A stretch of DNA of 64,000 nt, taken from assembly GCA_905221615.1 (NCBI GenBank), contig CAJNDT010005869.1, positions 1,600,318 to 1,664,317 on the forward strand. Reading direction: 5' to 3'. Shown piece after piece: positions 32,705 through 43,509 of the stretch; the stretch's first letter is position 1, and each line of letters starts with the position of its first letter. The stretch comes from Symbiodinium sp. CCMP2592. Its lineage: Eukaryota; Sar; Dinophyceae; Suessiales; Symbiodiniaceae. The notes beneath the pieces were generated by a model. The model saw only the letters and a list, made by a program, of their open reading frames with translations, searched no databases and had not been told where the DNA came from. Made by a program: the position numbers and the translations under genes.

Positions 32705-33554
32705 CGAGCACACAATTGTCCAACGATTAAAACATTAACAGTGACTAATGCATCACTATACAGTACATTAACCAATGATATGTAACATTGTGTTACTACT
32801 GTTACATCAGTATGAATGAATCACTTGATTCCCTGGCCGGCAGATGTCGATCATGTATGGTGCAAGGCAACTCACTGACAGACTATGCAGGCAGGCAGGC
32901 AGGCAGCCAGCCTCGGAGACAGCAGGGTCCTGAGGACATCACTGCCACCCGGCACTGTGTAGTCAGCATGTCATGCTGGGTAACCTTTTTGAATCCAAGT
33001 TGCGCACACTACCGCTGAGGTCTCAAATCGGACAGTCTAGCTCTGCTGGCGAGATCGTCGAATTCAAAATCCTCTAAGCACACGCAAACCCGGCACTCTG
33101 CCTTCCCCAACATCCGTAATACGGTCTCGGAGGCTGTACAAACACGACAAATCATTGATTCAGTGACGACACAAATTCGTCTGACACATTGTAATGTAAA
33201 ATTCCTGGCACTCTGCCTTGCCGCACAAATCTCGGAACGAGTACGCACAGGATCATGTCATTGATATGCCAGTCTACTTGCAAGACTTGCCCACGCTCTT
33301 CAGAATTCAGAAACATCCACAATGTCGAAAAGGACTCCTCTAGCAGCTCGTCGAAATAAATCACATAATCATCGTCGTCAAAACTGTCCGCGACCGAGCC
33401 CACAAACGAACCCCCAAACGCCGCAGTGCTTGCAAACTCGCCAACAGCCAATAAGTCCGAGACCGAGCCCAGAGACTCACTGTCACTCCACGACGTCGAC
33501 GACATCTGCCGGCTTGCACGGAGGCCTACTACGACTTAGACTAGAGACAGAGCA
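32681..33554 (-). repeat. Tandem duplication unit A (874 bp)
   Basis: Shares nearly all non-coding bases with unit B. Contains one small acidic protein gene, its downstream spacer and the first codons of the phosphatase-like gene. Confidence 0.85.
33152..33505 (-). CDS. Small acidic protein, duplicate A
   Basis: 117 codons from MSSTSWSDSES. An acidic Ser-rich head with VADSFDDDD, then FDELLEESFSTLWMFLNSEE, RGQVLQVDWHINDMILCVLV, and RQGRVPGILHYNVSDEFV (GRVP is a dispersed repeat). No known domain. Homologous to 34,033-34,371, with clear residue changes and in-frame indels. It lies just 5' of the phosphatase-like gene on the same strand. Confidence 0.6.
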   Translation of the reverse strand: MSSTSWSDSESLGSVSDLLAVGEFASTAAFGGSFVGSVADSFDDDDYVIYFDELLEESFSTLWMFLNSEERGQVLQVDWHINDMILCVLVPRFVRQGRVPGILHYNVSDEFVSSLNQ

Positions 33555-34421
33555 GGTCGTCGGGATCACTGCTTTCATCGAGCACACTTCAATTGTCCAA
33601 AGATTAAAACATTAACAGTGACTAATGCATCACTATACAGTACATTAATCAATGATATGTAACATTGTGTTACTACTGTTACATCAGTATGAATGAATCA
33701 CTTGATTCCCTGGCCGGCAGACAGATGTCGATCATGTATGGTGCAAGGCAACTCACTGACAGACTATGCAGGCAGGCAGGCAGGCAGCCAGCCTCGGAGA
33801 CAGCAGGGTCCTGAGGACATCACTGCCACCCGGCACTGTGTAGTCAGCATGTCATGCTGGGTAACCTTTTTGAATCCAAGTTGCGCACACTACCGCTGAG
33901 GTCTCAAATCGGACAGTCTAGCTCTGCTGGCGAGATCGTCGAATTCAAAATCCTCTAAACACACGCAAACCCGGCACTCTGCCTTCCCCAACATCCGTAA
34001 TACGGTCTCGGAGGCTGTACAAACACGACAAATCATTGAAGCAGTAACGCCAGAAATTCGTCTGACACATTGTAATATAAAATTCCTGGCACTCTGCCTT
34101 GCCGAAAATCCCGCCGAAGTCTCGGAAAGAGTGTGAACATGATCTGCTCATTGACAGACCAGGCTACTTGCAAGACTTGCCCACGCTCTTGAGAATTCAG
34201 AAACATCCAGAATGTCGTAAAGCACTCCTCTAGCATCGTGTCGAACGGAATCACAGAATCATCGTCGTCAAAACTGTCCGCGACCGAGCCCGCAGTGCTT
34301 GCACCCTCATCGTCAACCAGAACCCAGTCCGAGCCCACAGACTCACTGTCACTCCACGACGTCGACGACATCTGCCGGCTTGCAGGGGGGCCTACTACGA
34401 CTTAGACTTGAGACAGAGCAG
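33555..34421 (-). repeat. Tandem duplication unit B (867 bp)
   Basis: Ends with ACTTGAGACAGAGCAG, matching ACTAGAGACAGAGCAG at the end of unit A. Includes a stranded copy of the phosphatase-like start (ATGAAAGCAGTGATCCCGAC) at about 33,570. Confidence 0.85.
34033..34371 (-). CDS. Small acidic protein, duplicate B
   Basis: 112 codons from MSSTSWSDSES; VADSFDDDD, TFWMFLNSQERGQVLQV and FRQGRVPGILYYNVSDEF are shared with copy A. It lacks seven residues (AFGGSFV) of copy A and has three extra before RQGRVP. Both copies stop at CAA-TGA. Function unknown. Confidence 0.6.
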   Translation of the reverse strand: MSSTSWSDSESVGSDWVLVDDEGASTAGSVADSFDDDDSVIPFDTMLEECFTTFWMFLNSQERGQVLQVAWSVNEQIMFTLFPRLRRDFRQGRVPGILYYNVSDEFLALLLQ

Positions 34422-34735
34422 CTGTAACACGACTATAGTAGATTACGCAGGGCAACAGCGAGCACAACTGCTGCAGCGGCAAGTTGCGATACATGACACG
34501 CTCACTGACTATGCAAGGCAGCTTGTCCTCTGCGATGGCAGCATGTCCTCAGGATCCTCGTCATGAGCCTCGGTGCCAGGACTGTACCATAATAATGGAA
34601 GTAGCTGAAGCAAGCTGATGCTGAGATCCCAGCAGTTGGCATCCACTTCTCGATGGGCTGGAAGCCGATGAAGACCGATGGGAGAGAAGGAAATGGAAGA
34701 GAAGGCGTTCACTAGGCTTGGATTCAAACCGAACA

Positions 34736-35400
34736 CTTAGACCTGGCCAACGGTGTGGGGAGCAACCCCGATGGGGCAGGGACTTAAGTAAGGCAACCTC
34801 GAGAGGCTCGACTGGCACTCTGCCTCTGTCGATCCAAGTCGCAAGGCTCCCTAACTAACGTGACAAGCATGGATGGCCTCCCCTCCTGGTTGGGAGAAAA
34901 ATAAAAAAGCCACAACCACTGGACCACCCCACCCAGCACTTTAGCCCATGTGCCCGGGTGTCATATGCCACTGCCCTGGCACGTTGGCCCCAAGGCGGTC
35001 CAGGTACCATCGACAACACCTGACACCCGGCCAACGGTGTCCACGAACCGAGATGGGCAGTCGATCCGTGTGGGTAAGGTGGCACTCTGCCTCTGTCGCT
35101 CCAAGTCGCAAGGCTCACTAACGTGACAAGCATGGATGGCCTCCCCTTCAGGGCTGTAAGCAGATTGCGAACAACACCCACTGGACCACCCCACCCGGCA
35201 CTTTAGCCCATGTGCCCGGGTGTCATATGCCACTGCCCTGGCACGTTGGCCCCAAGGCGGTCCAGGTACCATCGACTCAACACCTGACACCCGGCCAACG
35301 GTGCCCACGAACCGAGAAGGGCAGTCGATCCGCGTGGGTAAGGGCAAGATCTCAAGGCAAGTCAACATGTCACTACGGCCTCCCTTCTTTGTTCAATCAC
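34736..35400. repeat. Second array of two-hairpin structured repeats
   Basis: Two full copies: hairpins 34,930-34,960 and 35,192-35,222, long stems GTTGGCC/GGCCAAC at 34,983-35,035 and 35,245-35,299. A right-hand part lies at about 34,743-34,830 (CTGGCCAACGGTGTGGGGAG, then GGTTCGACT-like GGCTCGACT). GGCCTCCC blocks occur at about 34,876, 35,140 and 35,377. Here the first stem is CACCCGG/CCGGGTG, a different but still paired sequence. Confidence 0.65.
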
Positions 35401-38400
35401 AACCCAAAACTATTTAAAAAGATTAAATATTAAAAATTATTAACTTCAACAACAAATAAACAACAATTTTGTAGACATACAGCAGCAGGAAACCAGGTAG
35501 AACAACAGGAAGCCAATTGACTCACTCAGAAACAAAATTCACAAACATGTATTTTTTTACACCAAAAATAAAATAAAAGAATTTTAACAACTGTAAAACA
35601 CAAAAAAACCTATTTAAAAAACTTTTAAATACAAAACAATACTTTTAAATACAAAAAAAACACTGTTAAACACAAATAAAGCCAACCACATACAAAAATG
35701 AGATTTTGGGTTCCTTTCATATAAGCCTTGTTGATCTAAACCCTGTGGTTCTGGTTCGGCGCAAAGGGTTAAGGAGTTTGGGACTTTAGAGGACCCAGAA
35801 GAACCTACCTTTTTTAGGGTTCTTTGATAGGGGTTCCTTAGATCAGGCTGAGGTTATTCAAGGTTCAAGTCGGGTTTTAGGGGTTAGGGTTCTTTGAGCC
35901 GGAAATTCGACAACTCCCTGAGTTTCAGCCTCCGAATCCTGTGCAGTATCCGCCTGGCCATAGGTGGGATCGTGGGTGTCGCCAGTAGAACCAGGGCCTG
36001 TCAGAAGTGTGATTCACGGATGTTGAGTGTGTCTGTCCAGTTGGGGTTTAGGGCTTGCGTTTTAGGGGTTAGGGTTTTGGGTTTATAGGGCTTTTAGGGT
36101 TTAGGGGTTTCCGGGCTTCGGCGGCATGGTCTTCGGATGTACTTTGTGGATTCACTGGAGATTTGCTGCCCTGATCCAAGCCTGCAAGCCCTGCACCCCA
36201 AACTCCAGACTGGGAATTATGGCAGGATTGGAGTCGCCTTGCTTGTCTCTTGCCCCGATGCGTGGACACACAAACAGACACAGAGGCAACCATACAGACA
36301 CACAGACAGCCAGAGACAGAGAGACAGACAGCGCAGACACTGCGACACTCGGTCGGAACAGACTGCAACATGCAAAACGTCCTGCAGAAGCCCTCTAACA
36401 GAGACGCCCGACATCTCCTAAGCCTGAAGATGCACCAAGACGAACAGCTCAGACATGAGCGCACCTGCTCGTGAACCCAATGATCCCCAAACCCCAAGCT
36501 GGGTTGTAGCCTTGGGGCCCCCGAAAAGGCATTTATGAAGAGCTACCTTTATAGGACCATAAGGGAGATCATCAGCTTTTTGTCCAAGTATCCAGTAAAG
36601 CCCCAAGCCCAACGCCCATATACAAACCATGTGTAAAGTCCCGTGATCCTTTCAGTACCACGCGTCTTTTCGAGGAACTTGGTTGAAGTCACCATAGTAG
36701 GATAGACAGCAATATCAGCTTTCCTTACAAGGGCAGCATGAAATTGAGCATTGAAGCCCTGATTTCTCATGGCACATTGATTCCCCAAAACCCTCAAGCC
36801 CTCTACACCCCACAAACCCTCCCGAAAGACACCAACAACCCTGTAAGCCTCAAACCCTACAAGGCTCAAACCCTAAACCCCTTACGGCACCTTATTCCCT
36901 AAACCCTGTTGACCCTATAAGCCCTAAACCCTCTAAACCCCTTCTGACACCTTGATGCTCTAATCCCTAAGCCCCATGCGAAGCCTCAGCTGCAGCGGCT
37001 GCCGAGGTGCCGGTAACGACAAGCGCCTGGGCCATGCCGACCTCAGCGCTTAGTTAGGTTTTGGTTAGTGCTTTACTAACTTATAAGGGCAGGGCTTGTA
37101 GAGATTTGATGACGGCTTCCTGTTTGTAAAGCTTGACAACTTATACACGCACTCCATAGGGGTTCTATACAGATTTAATTTTGGTGGGGCTGGGGGGCTG
37201 GTTGAGTGTTTTGGTGCGTCGGAGTTTAGCAGTTTTTGGGCCTAGCTTGCAGACTTCATGTTCACGGTACCCTAAAGCTCTAACCCCTACACCCTGCACC
37301 CAAATCCCCCAACCCTGAGAGCTCTTATAGAACCTTCTTGTAGCTGGTAACCTTTCTTAAACCCTAAACCCTAAAAACACCAAACCCGAAACCCTACAGA
37401 TAGTACCCTGAACCTGAAACCCGATAATTAGTGTTCTTCCCTAAAGCAGCCATTCCAGTTCACGGGGTCCCGCCTCGGACTCGGCACGCCACCAGGGAAG
37501 CAACGACAGTGCGCCTGCCGATCGGGGCTTTACGGTTTAGAGTTTATGGGGTTCAGGGTTTGGGGCTTAGGGCTTAGAGCTTATAGGGTTTACAGGGTGT
37601 CTAATAGGGCTTGTAAGGTAGAGGGCTTATGGGGCTCATCGGGAAAAAGGCTTGATGTGCAACATAGGGGCTTTAATAGACGTGGTCCAGGCAGCACGGT
37701 ATAGCATAGGAAAGTATAGAATAACCAATCATAGCTCCTTTCAACTCAGGATTTATATTATAAGGCCCAGCAGGTTGAACCCTATACATCAGTACCATCA
37801 TCGAGATCCGATTTACCTGATTCGGAGCTTGTTCGGTTCTCGAGACCCTAAACCCTGAGGTCTAGCCTCAGAGGCCATCTATACCCCACAGCTTGAAATC
37901 ATCGGCATCCTGCAAGCATTCCAAAACATATTGATGCACTTCTGCCAAGTGTGTCGATTTTAACAGTCCGCAAAACTACTTGCTCTGTACTACACAGTAA
38001 GGGAACTTTAACATTATCCTAAATCGATACCTAGTACACAGTCAACACTGCAAGCCTCAACAGCGGGTCCCCTGGGCCTCGATTGCCTCCATGCCATTCA
38101 CAGTCTCCGATCGCCAAGGTTTGGCCGGCGACCTACTTTAAGATGAATTAAATAGGCTTCCTGTACAGGGACCCATAGGGTACCGGTACGTAGGACGGCG
38201 ACTACGACCATGACTAGTACGTCACAGTGAAAAATGACGATTATGCAAGACTGTCCATGCGAGATGCATAATTCTCTTTTGCGAGCGGGACCGCGACTGT
38301 CATGGATGTGGCAACAACTACAAGGAGGCTGCTGCCGCGCTGATAGTACCCATAGTATGACTAGTTTGAACACGAGACTAGCAGCGCTCTTTACGATGGA

Positions 38401-39345
38401 TACCGGCATTCTCACCCTGCGCTCGGAGTTTTCGTCAATCTCAGTTGACAAAAGGAATCATACTATTCTCTGCATTCCTTAAGAAACCAGAAGCTACTCA
38501 AAGCATCGACACCTGATTGCAGCCCCAACCAGGATTTTCTGACAAGACACATTCTAATCGTACAGGCTCTTATCTTCAGGCATGTAGCAAATTCTTGCAC
38601 ACATGGATGTTGCAAACGACTGGTGCAGTGGTATCTTCGGAGTACTTTGCTTAGGAAACTAGGGTATGTATGTACGTACGTACGTAGATGTATGTATATA
38701 TCTGTGTTGTGTATATCTGTGTATATATATATATATGTGTATATATGTAATATCATTGTATTTATATTATAGAGAGAGTATACACAATCTCGCATATGAT
38801 AGCAGCAAGCCCTCCAAGCACATCTATGCCCCCTCCGCACTGCCCAACCCACCCAAGCTCCTGCCTTCAACGGTGGGACGAAACCTCGCTCGAGCAGTGG
38901 CGTTAGCAGAACTCGCTACACTTCCAGTCATCCTAGACAGAGAGTGAGCAGTCCAATATTTGCTCTACACTTGCCAGAACATGTATTCTTGCCATTGCGT
39001 GACAGATCAAGCGATACTTGCGGCTTGGGTTTTGCAATCGCTCTGTTGGGTCGAGCTAGCGCCAACTCAAGCCATCTGCAACAAATTATGGCATAACATG
39101 TGTATATATATATATACATACATAGATTGTTGTATATAAACATGTACATACTTCAAAGACCTTGCAACCCTGCCGCCTACTGCTGCACATTAAACCTGAG
39201 GCTGCCTGCTGTAGAAGTCTGCAGAAAGTTCGACACGAGTAATATACCAGGTGTCGATTTCAACGGTCCCCCAAATTATGTATAATTGAGGCTCTACGTA
39301 AAGCAATACGGCAATTTAAAGATCATCTCAAATCGATACCTAGTC

Positions 39346-39450
39346 TAGGGGCCGAAATAATCACCAATAGTATTTTGCTGGGTCCTTGATATAATGATCA
39401 TGGTAATATACCCACCCAAGAAACTGCTATTCCAATTAGTAAGGCCCCTA
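39346..39450. mobile_element. TAGGGGCC-family TIR element (MITE), 105 bp
   Basis: Left end TAGGGGCCGAAATAATCACC, right end the inverse of TAGGGGCCTTACTAATTGGA. Imperfect inverted repeats of about 38 bp. Confidence 0.6.
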
Positions 39451-41611
39451 CATTATGTAATTTTAAGAAACAGAGCAGTGCCGCGATGTATGCCCCGCCT
39501 GGTGATCTCACATGAACCCTACTGTTTAATTTAGGCGGGGGTCTGCGTTGACAGGAAAGAGGATGCCTTAGGGCGTTAAGGTTTTGGCTGTCCCTGACTT
39601 GTGGCTGGATTCTACTCTCTCGAAGCGCGCGCATCTGCCGAATCAATGGTAATCACCCTTCCAGAGCTCTTGCAGAAAAGGCCACAGCACAGCCTCTAGG
39701 TCAACATTTGAGACTCAGACTTCAAGTTCCAAAACCAAAGAGGAATCCCAAGACTAAGACCCGCAGATACCCGCAGCAGTGCTGTGACCCCGTACTGGAC
39801 ATGGCTGCCTGAGCCCCAAACCCTCAAACCAAGAAACTTTCGAACCCTAGACCAACACAGCCATCTCTGAAATCACTGCGCTAGGCCCGCTAGGCTTGTT
39901 ATGGCAGAGACTCCTATAGCGGTGGTCGATGGACTAGTATCAGAAGTGTCGAAACCGTAAAACCCTAAACCAAGATAAACCCTATAGACCCGTAAAGCCT
40001 AACCCCAAAGCCTGAACCCTACACTTGAGCCAGCAAGTGAAGGTAAATACTTCACGCTACACGCGACATCCTCAACAATAAACCCTACCTACAAGCAGGT
40101 AAAATAGCCACCCAACCCCCATACCAGGCCAGTATTCCAGATACTTTTGCGGTCCGGGAAAACAAAAAGCCCCAAACCCTAAACCCTAGAACCGTGAAGC
40201 CAGCACTGCCCTTAAGCTTCAGCCGCACCGGACCTTTCCTGCAACACTCCCGAAGGCAAAGCAGCAGTCAACCACGATTCAGCTTTCCGCTGGGCTGTTT
40301 TGTCTAGGGTTTTGGCTGTAAGGTTTGGGGTTGGGGGGTTTAGGGTTTCGAGTTCGGCGGGTTAGGCCTCAAGGGGGTGATGGTTCTCAGCGACTGCGAT
40401 AATTGCGATCGTTTCATGTCAGATCCCAAAGCAAACCGAGGATGTTCTCCTCGAGCACAAAGGAGAGTTTCCATCACTTCAGGAACTACACCTGAAATCA
40501 CATCACTGCTCCCTACCATAGTTTGCAGAATATTCCTTAGTTGCGGAGTTTTGGGGTTTCTGGGAAACTTTTTTCGCCCCGTGAACCCCTAAACCCTCAA
40601 CCCAGGCTGATTGGGTTTCAGTTTTACGCTCCTTCGCCCTTTAACCAAGCGGGTGTTGATACAATGGCGGCCGTGATAATTGAAACAAGGATTTGGTGCA
40701 TAGTGAAATGTACTTGTAGCGGCAAACTGTTCAGAATCTGCAGGAAATTCAGCATCCATTGCACGAGCTGTGCAGGCTCAGGCTTTATATAGATCCAGAA
40801 TGATGGCAACCCTACTTCGATTCTTCGAGAAAATACAAGCCCCACACTGTCCTACACACCGAAACCCCTCACGAACAACACGTACACCGCAATACGCTAA
40901 ACCCTAAGCCCCGCAACCTACGGTAATCTACAAACACAAACCCGAGACCTAAACACCCTGAATCTAGATTGACTCGATGCCACATCGGGTGAAACGGATC
41001 AATCAATTGAATGTTTACATCGCCTTGGAAAATCAGGGGACCCCAACTTCTGAACTCTTGTTCGGGAGTTTGCTTTAAGATACCGTCTATACTTGATAAT
41101 ATGATATGGCTTGATGATGACCTTAACTTGGATTACGTTCCAAGCTAGCTTCATACAGAATTTGCAGTAGAAGTAGGAGTGGCATTTGACAGTCATATTC
41201 CCCAGATGTAAGCTAAGGGTGATTGATTGTAACTACGAAGATCCTGGCACTGATGATCATGATCTATGGGGTGGCCATGCTGATGATGATGATGATGATG
41301 ATGATGTGGAGGAGGCGGATGCTGTTGATGCAGACGCCCTTCATGAGTTGTGATGTCTTTTCGTGATGAGGATACTGATGGCTGCCATGACAATCAGCAC
41401 GGTTTTGCTGATGGTGCCACTGTCGTAGTGGGGATGGGGGGGCAACAGTGCTTAGGTATGTGCGGCACTTTACCATGACGTCATGCTTATCGAACGGCAG
41501 GCAGCCAAAGCCTGTGCTATGACGTTCCCCTTCGGAGTACTATATTGCCTATACACCTGTAAACCCTAAACCCTGGAACCCTCAACCTTCAAGCCGCAGT
41601 AAACAGTACTA

Positions 41612-41714
41612 CAGGGGCCTTAAGAACTAGAATAGAGTTTTGGGGGTGTATCATAGTATAACTGTAATATATAGAACCCCCAAAATAGTTCGGGTTACTT
41701 ATTTAGGTCCCCTA
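41612..41714. mobile_element. TAGGGGCC-family TIR element, ~103 bp
   Basis: AGGGGCCTTAAGAACTAGAA at left; inverse of AGGGGACCTAAATAAGTAAC at right, both followed inward by a TTTTGGGGG block. Confidence 0.55.
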
Positions 41715-42561
41715 AACCCTAAACCCTAAACCCTAGCATGGGGCCCCCTAGTCCCTCCGCATGGGACATTTGCTTCAGGGTCATCCCCGCTCGGGAGGCT
41801 GAGGGAAGTGACTCCTGGTAGGACTCCGAAGCCCTTTGGGAGCTAAGGATTTAGGTACGGCTCGGGCTTCCTACATAGGGTCCTGAGTTTAGGGTTTAGG
41901 GGGCGCTTGTAGATATTTTAGCTGTATATGTAGTTTCAGTATATGGGAAGTAGCAGGAGTACTATTACTACTTAAGTTACTTAAGCAGTACTTAAGCAGA
42001 CGCCCCGTTAATAAAGGTCTGAATAGCTCGGTATGTTTGGGGTTCAGGGGTTTAGGGTTTAGGGTAGTGTCTCTGGAAAACAACCCATAGAACCAAAAGT
42101 CATAAGGGGTTTAGAGCTTAGGGTAGTACATATACTATACTGAGACTATAGGCCCACAAAGCCCTGACGCGAAATCCAACACAGTAAACATGCCGAGCGT
42201 AGGTGCTTTTGGTTGGTAGTAAAACAACCAGCAACCTGTCAAGGATACTGAAACCTGAAAGAGCCCTTGATCAAACATCCCAGAGATCACTCAATAACAC
42301 AAACCCCGCCACCACAAAGCCTTGATAACCTTTTCTCCACACCATACCAAAAACCCTCTAACTAACACCTGTCTAACCCCCTGCCCTAGATCCTTCACCC
42401 TAAACGCCATTTAAAATCACCCTGATTGGCCCTGAACCCCTAAACCCTAAACCCTGAACCCTCGCCGTGTTCAGGGCTCCAACTGGGGCTTTGGAAAATG
42501 AAGCGCGCTGCGTGCAAACCACAGCAAGCAAGAGGACCCTCACGGGCAGGGGACTCTGATG

Positions 42562-42655
42562 TAGGGGCCTTAATAATTAGAATATGGTTTTGTGGAAGAT
42601 TATGCTTTAACTATTTCGGAGCCCGCAAAATAGCATTAGCAATCTAAGGGCCTTA
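42562..42655. mobile_element. TAGGGGCC-family TIR element, ~94 bp
   Basis: TAGGGGCCTTAATAATTAGA at left; inverse of TAAGGCCCTTAGATTGCTAA at right. Confidence 0.5.
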
Positions 42656-43509
42656 GTCACTAAGATAGGGTAGGGTTTGTATAGAATCTTTATCATTATA
42701 GTGTCTCATAAAAGGTTTGTAGGGGTATAGGGGACTCTACTTCGCTAGGGGTCCTTATGAAGTGAGCTAGATGGAGTTTTAAGGAAACCCAAGCCATAAA
42801 CCCGATACCAACAATTCGAATCTTCTAGGGGTTTATGCGTCTGAGGGTATTTCAGAGTTGGCACGCGCCCAAACTCTAGGAGATCTCAGCCATGCTGGAG
42901 CCAGCAGGGCCATTCCTCAGCAAGGGGCATTCTTCAGGGCTGAGGGCTTTGGGGTTTGGAGGGTTGAACTTGTTTATGGCTTTACGTGCTCCGTGTTCGC
43001 TGTCCATGCTTTGGGGCTTTGCATCTGTTTGCCTGCGATTCTACGGACACTAAGGTTTGGGACTCTGGAAAGAACAGGTTGTATTGAGTTATCTGGGTTT
43101 TAAAAAGGTTGTTCACGAAATAGACGCGCGCTGTGTGAAACCACGAGCCTGCTGTTTATTCAGACCCCATGCCCCATGCTAGGGGCTGTGGGGATTTACT
43201 GCCGTTGCCTACACCACTATACCCTACATGTTCGAATATCAGAAAGTATGAACCCTAACTGTCCACACCTAAATCCCAAACCCTAAACAGGTAAAATCAG
43301 TAAAACCCTAAGCCCCAAATTCAAAAACCCGCCTGAACCCCCGAAAACCTAGAGTCCGCACAACGAAAAAACTAAAGCCCTAAGCCAGTAGACCGTCCAA
43401 CTCCACATGTTGAAGCCATCTAGGGCTGGGGGTTCGGGGTTTGAGGTCTAGGGTTTAGGGCTTAAGGATTAGGGCAGTTTAGGGTTTAAAATTACACCAG
43501 CGAAGACCC

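Larger units (their letters stand above)
252..35095 (-). repeat. GGCACTCTGCC(TT) dispersed short repeat family
   Basis: By eye I count about 70 copies of GGCACTCTGCC, usually followed by TT, from 252 to about 35,090. None falls inside the 18.02-28.68 kb retrotransposon insert or after 35.1 kb. Nearly all read the same way on the + strand, so minus-strand transcripts contain AAGGCAGAGTGCC; one copy, at 10,433, is reversed. GGCA and TGCC can pair as a 4-bp stem around a CTC loop. Tandem copies occur at 15-bp (2432-2475, 9485-9527), 27-bp (28,777-28,897) and 42-bp (16.1-16.3 kb) periods. Inside exons the motif is translated as EGRVP, KAEC or RQSA depending on frame. It may be a tiny mobile repeat or a footprint; its mechanism is unknown. 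Confidence 0.85.
35401..43495. other. Gene-free region with telomere-like motifs and microsatellites
   Basis: No convincing gene on either strand. TTTAGGG/CCCTAAA and degenerate forms (GGGTTTAGGG, AACCCTAAACCC) occur throughout in both orientations, for example three or more in a row near 41,709. Also: an A-rich stretch 35,400-35,700, GACA repeats near 36,270-36,330, GTAC/ATGT/TATA repeats at 38,660-38,760, TA repeats near 39,095-39,125, and a GAT run at 41,275-41,305. The dispersed GGCACTCTGCC motif is absent. Confidence 0.7.

Noticed and set aside
33009-33248. CRVCVCLEDFEFDD resembling the start of a RING finger in the spacer of the duplicated unit
   Set aside because: Cys spacing is wrong and no C-G-H or later ligands follow before the stop.
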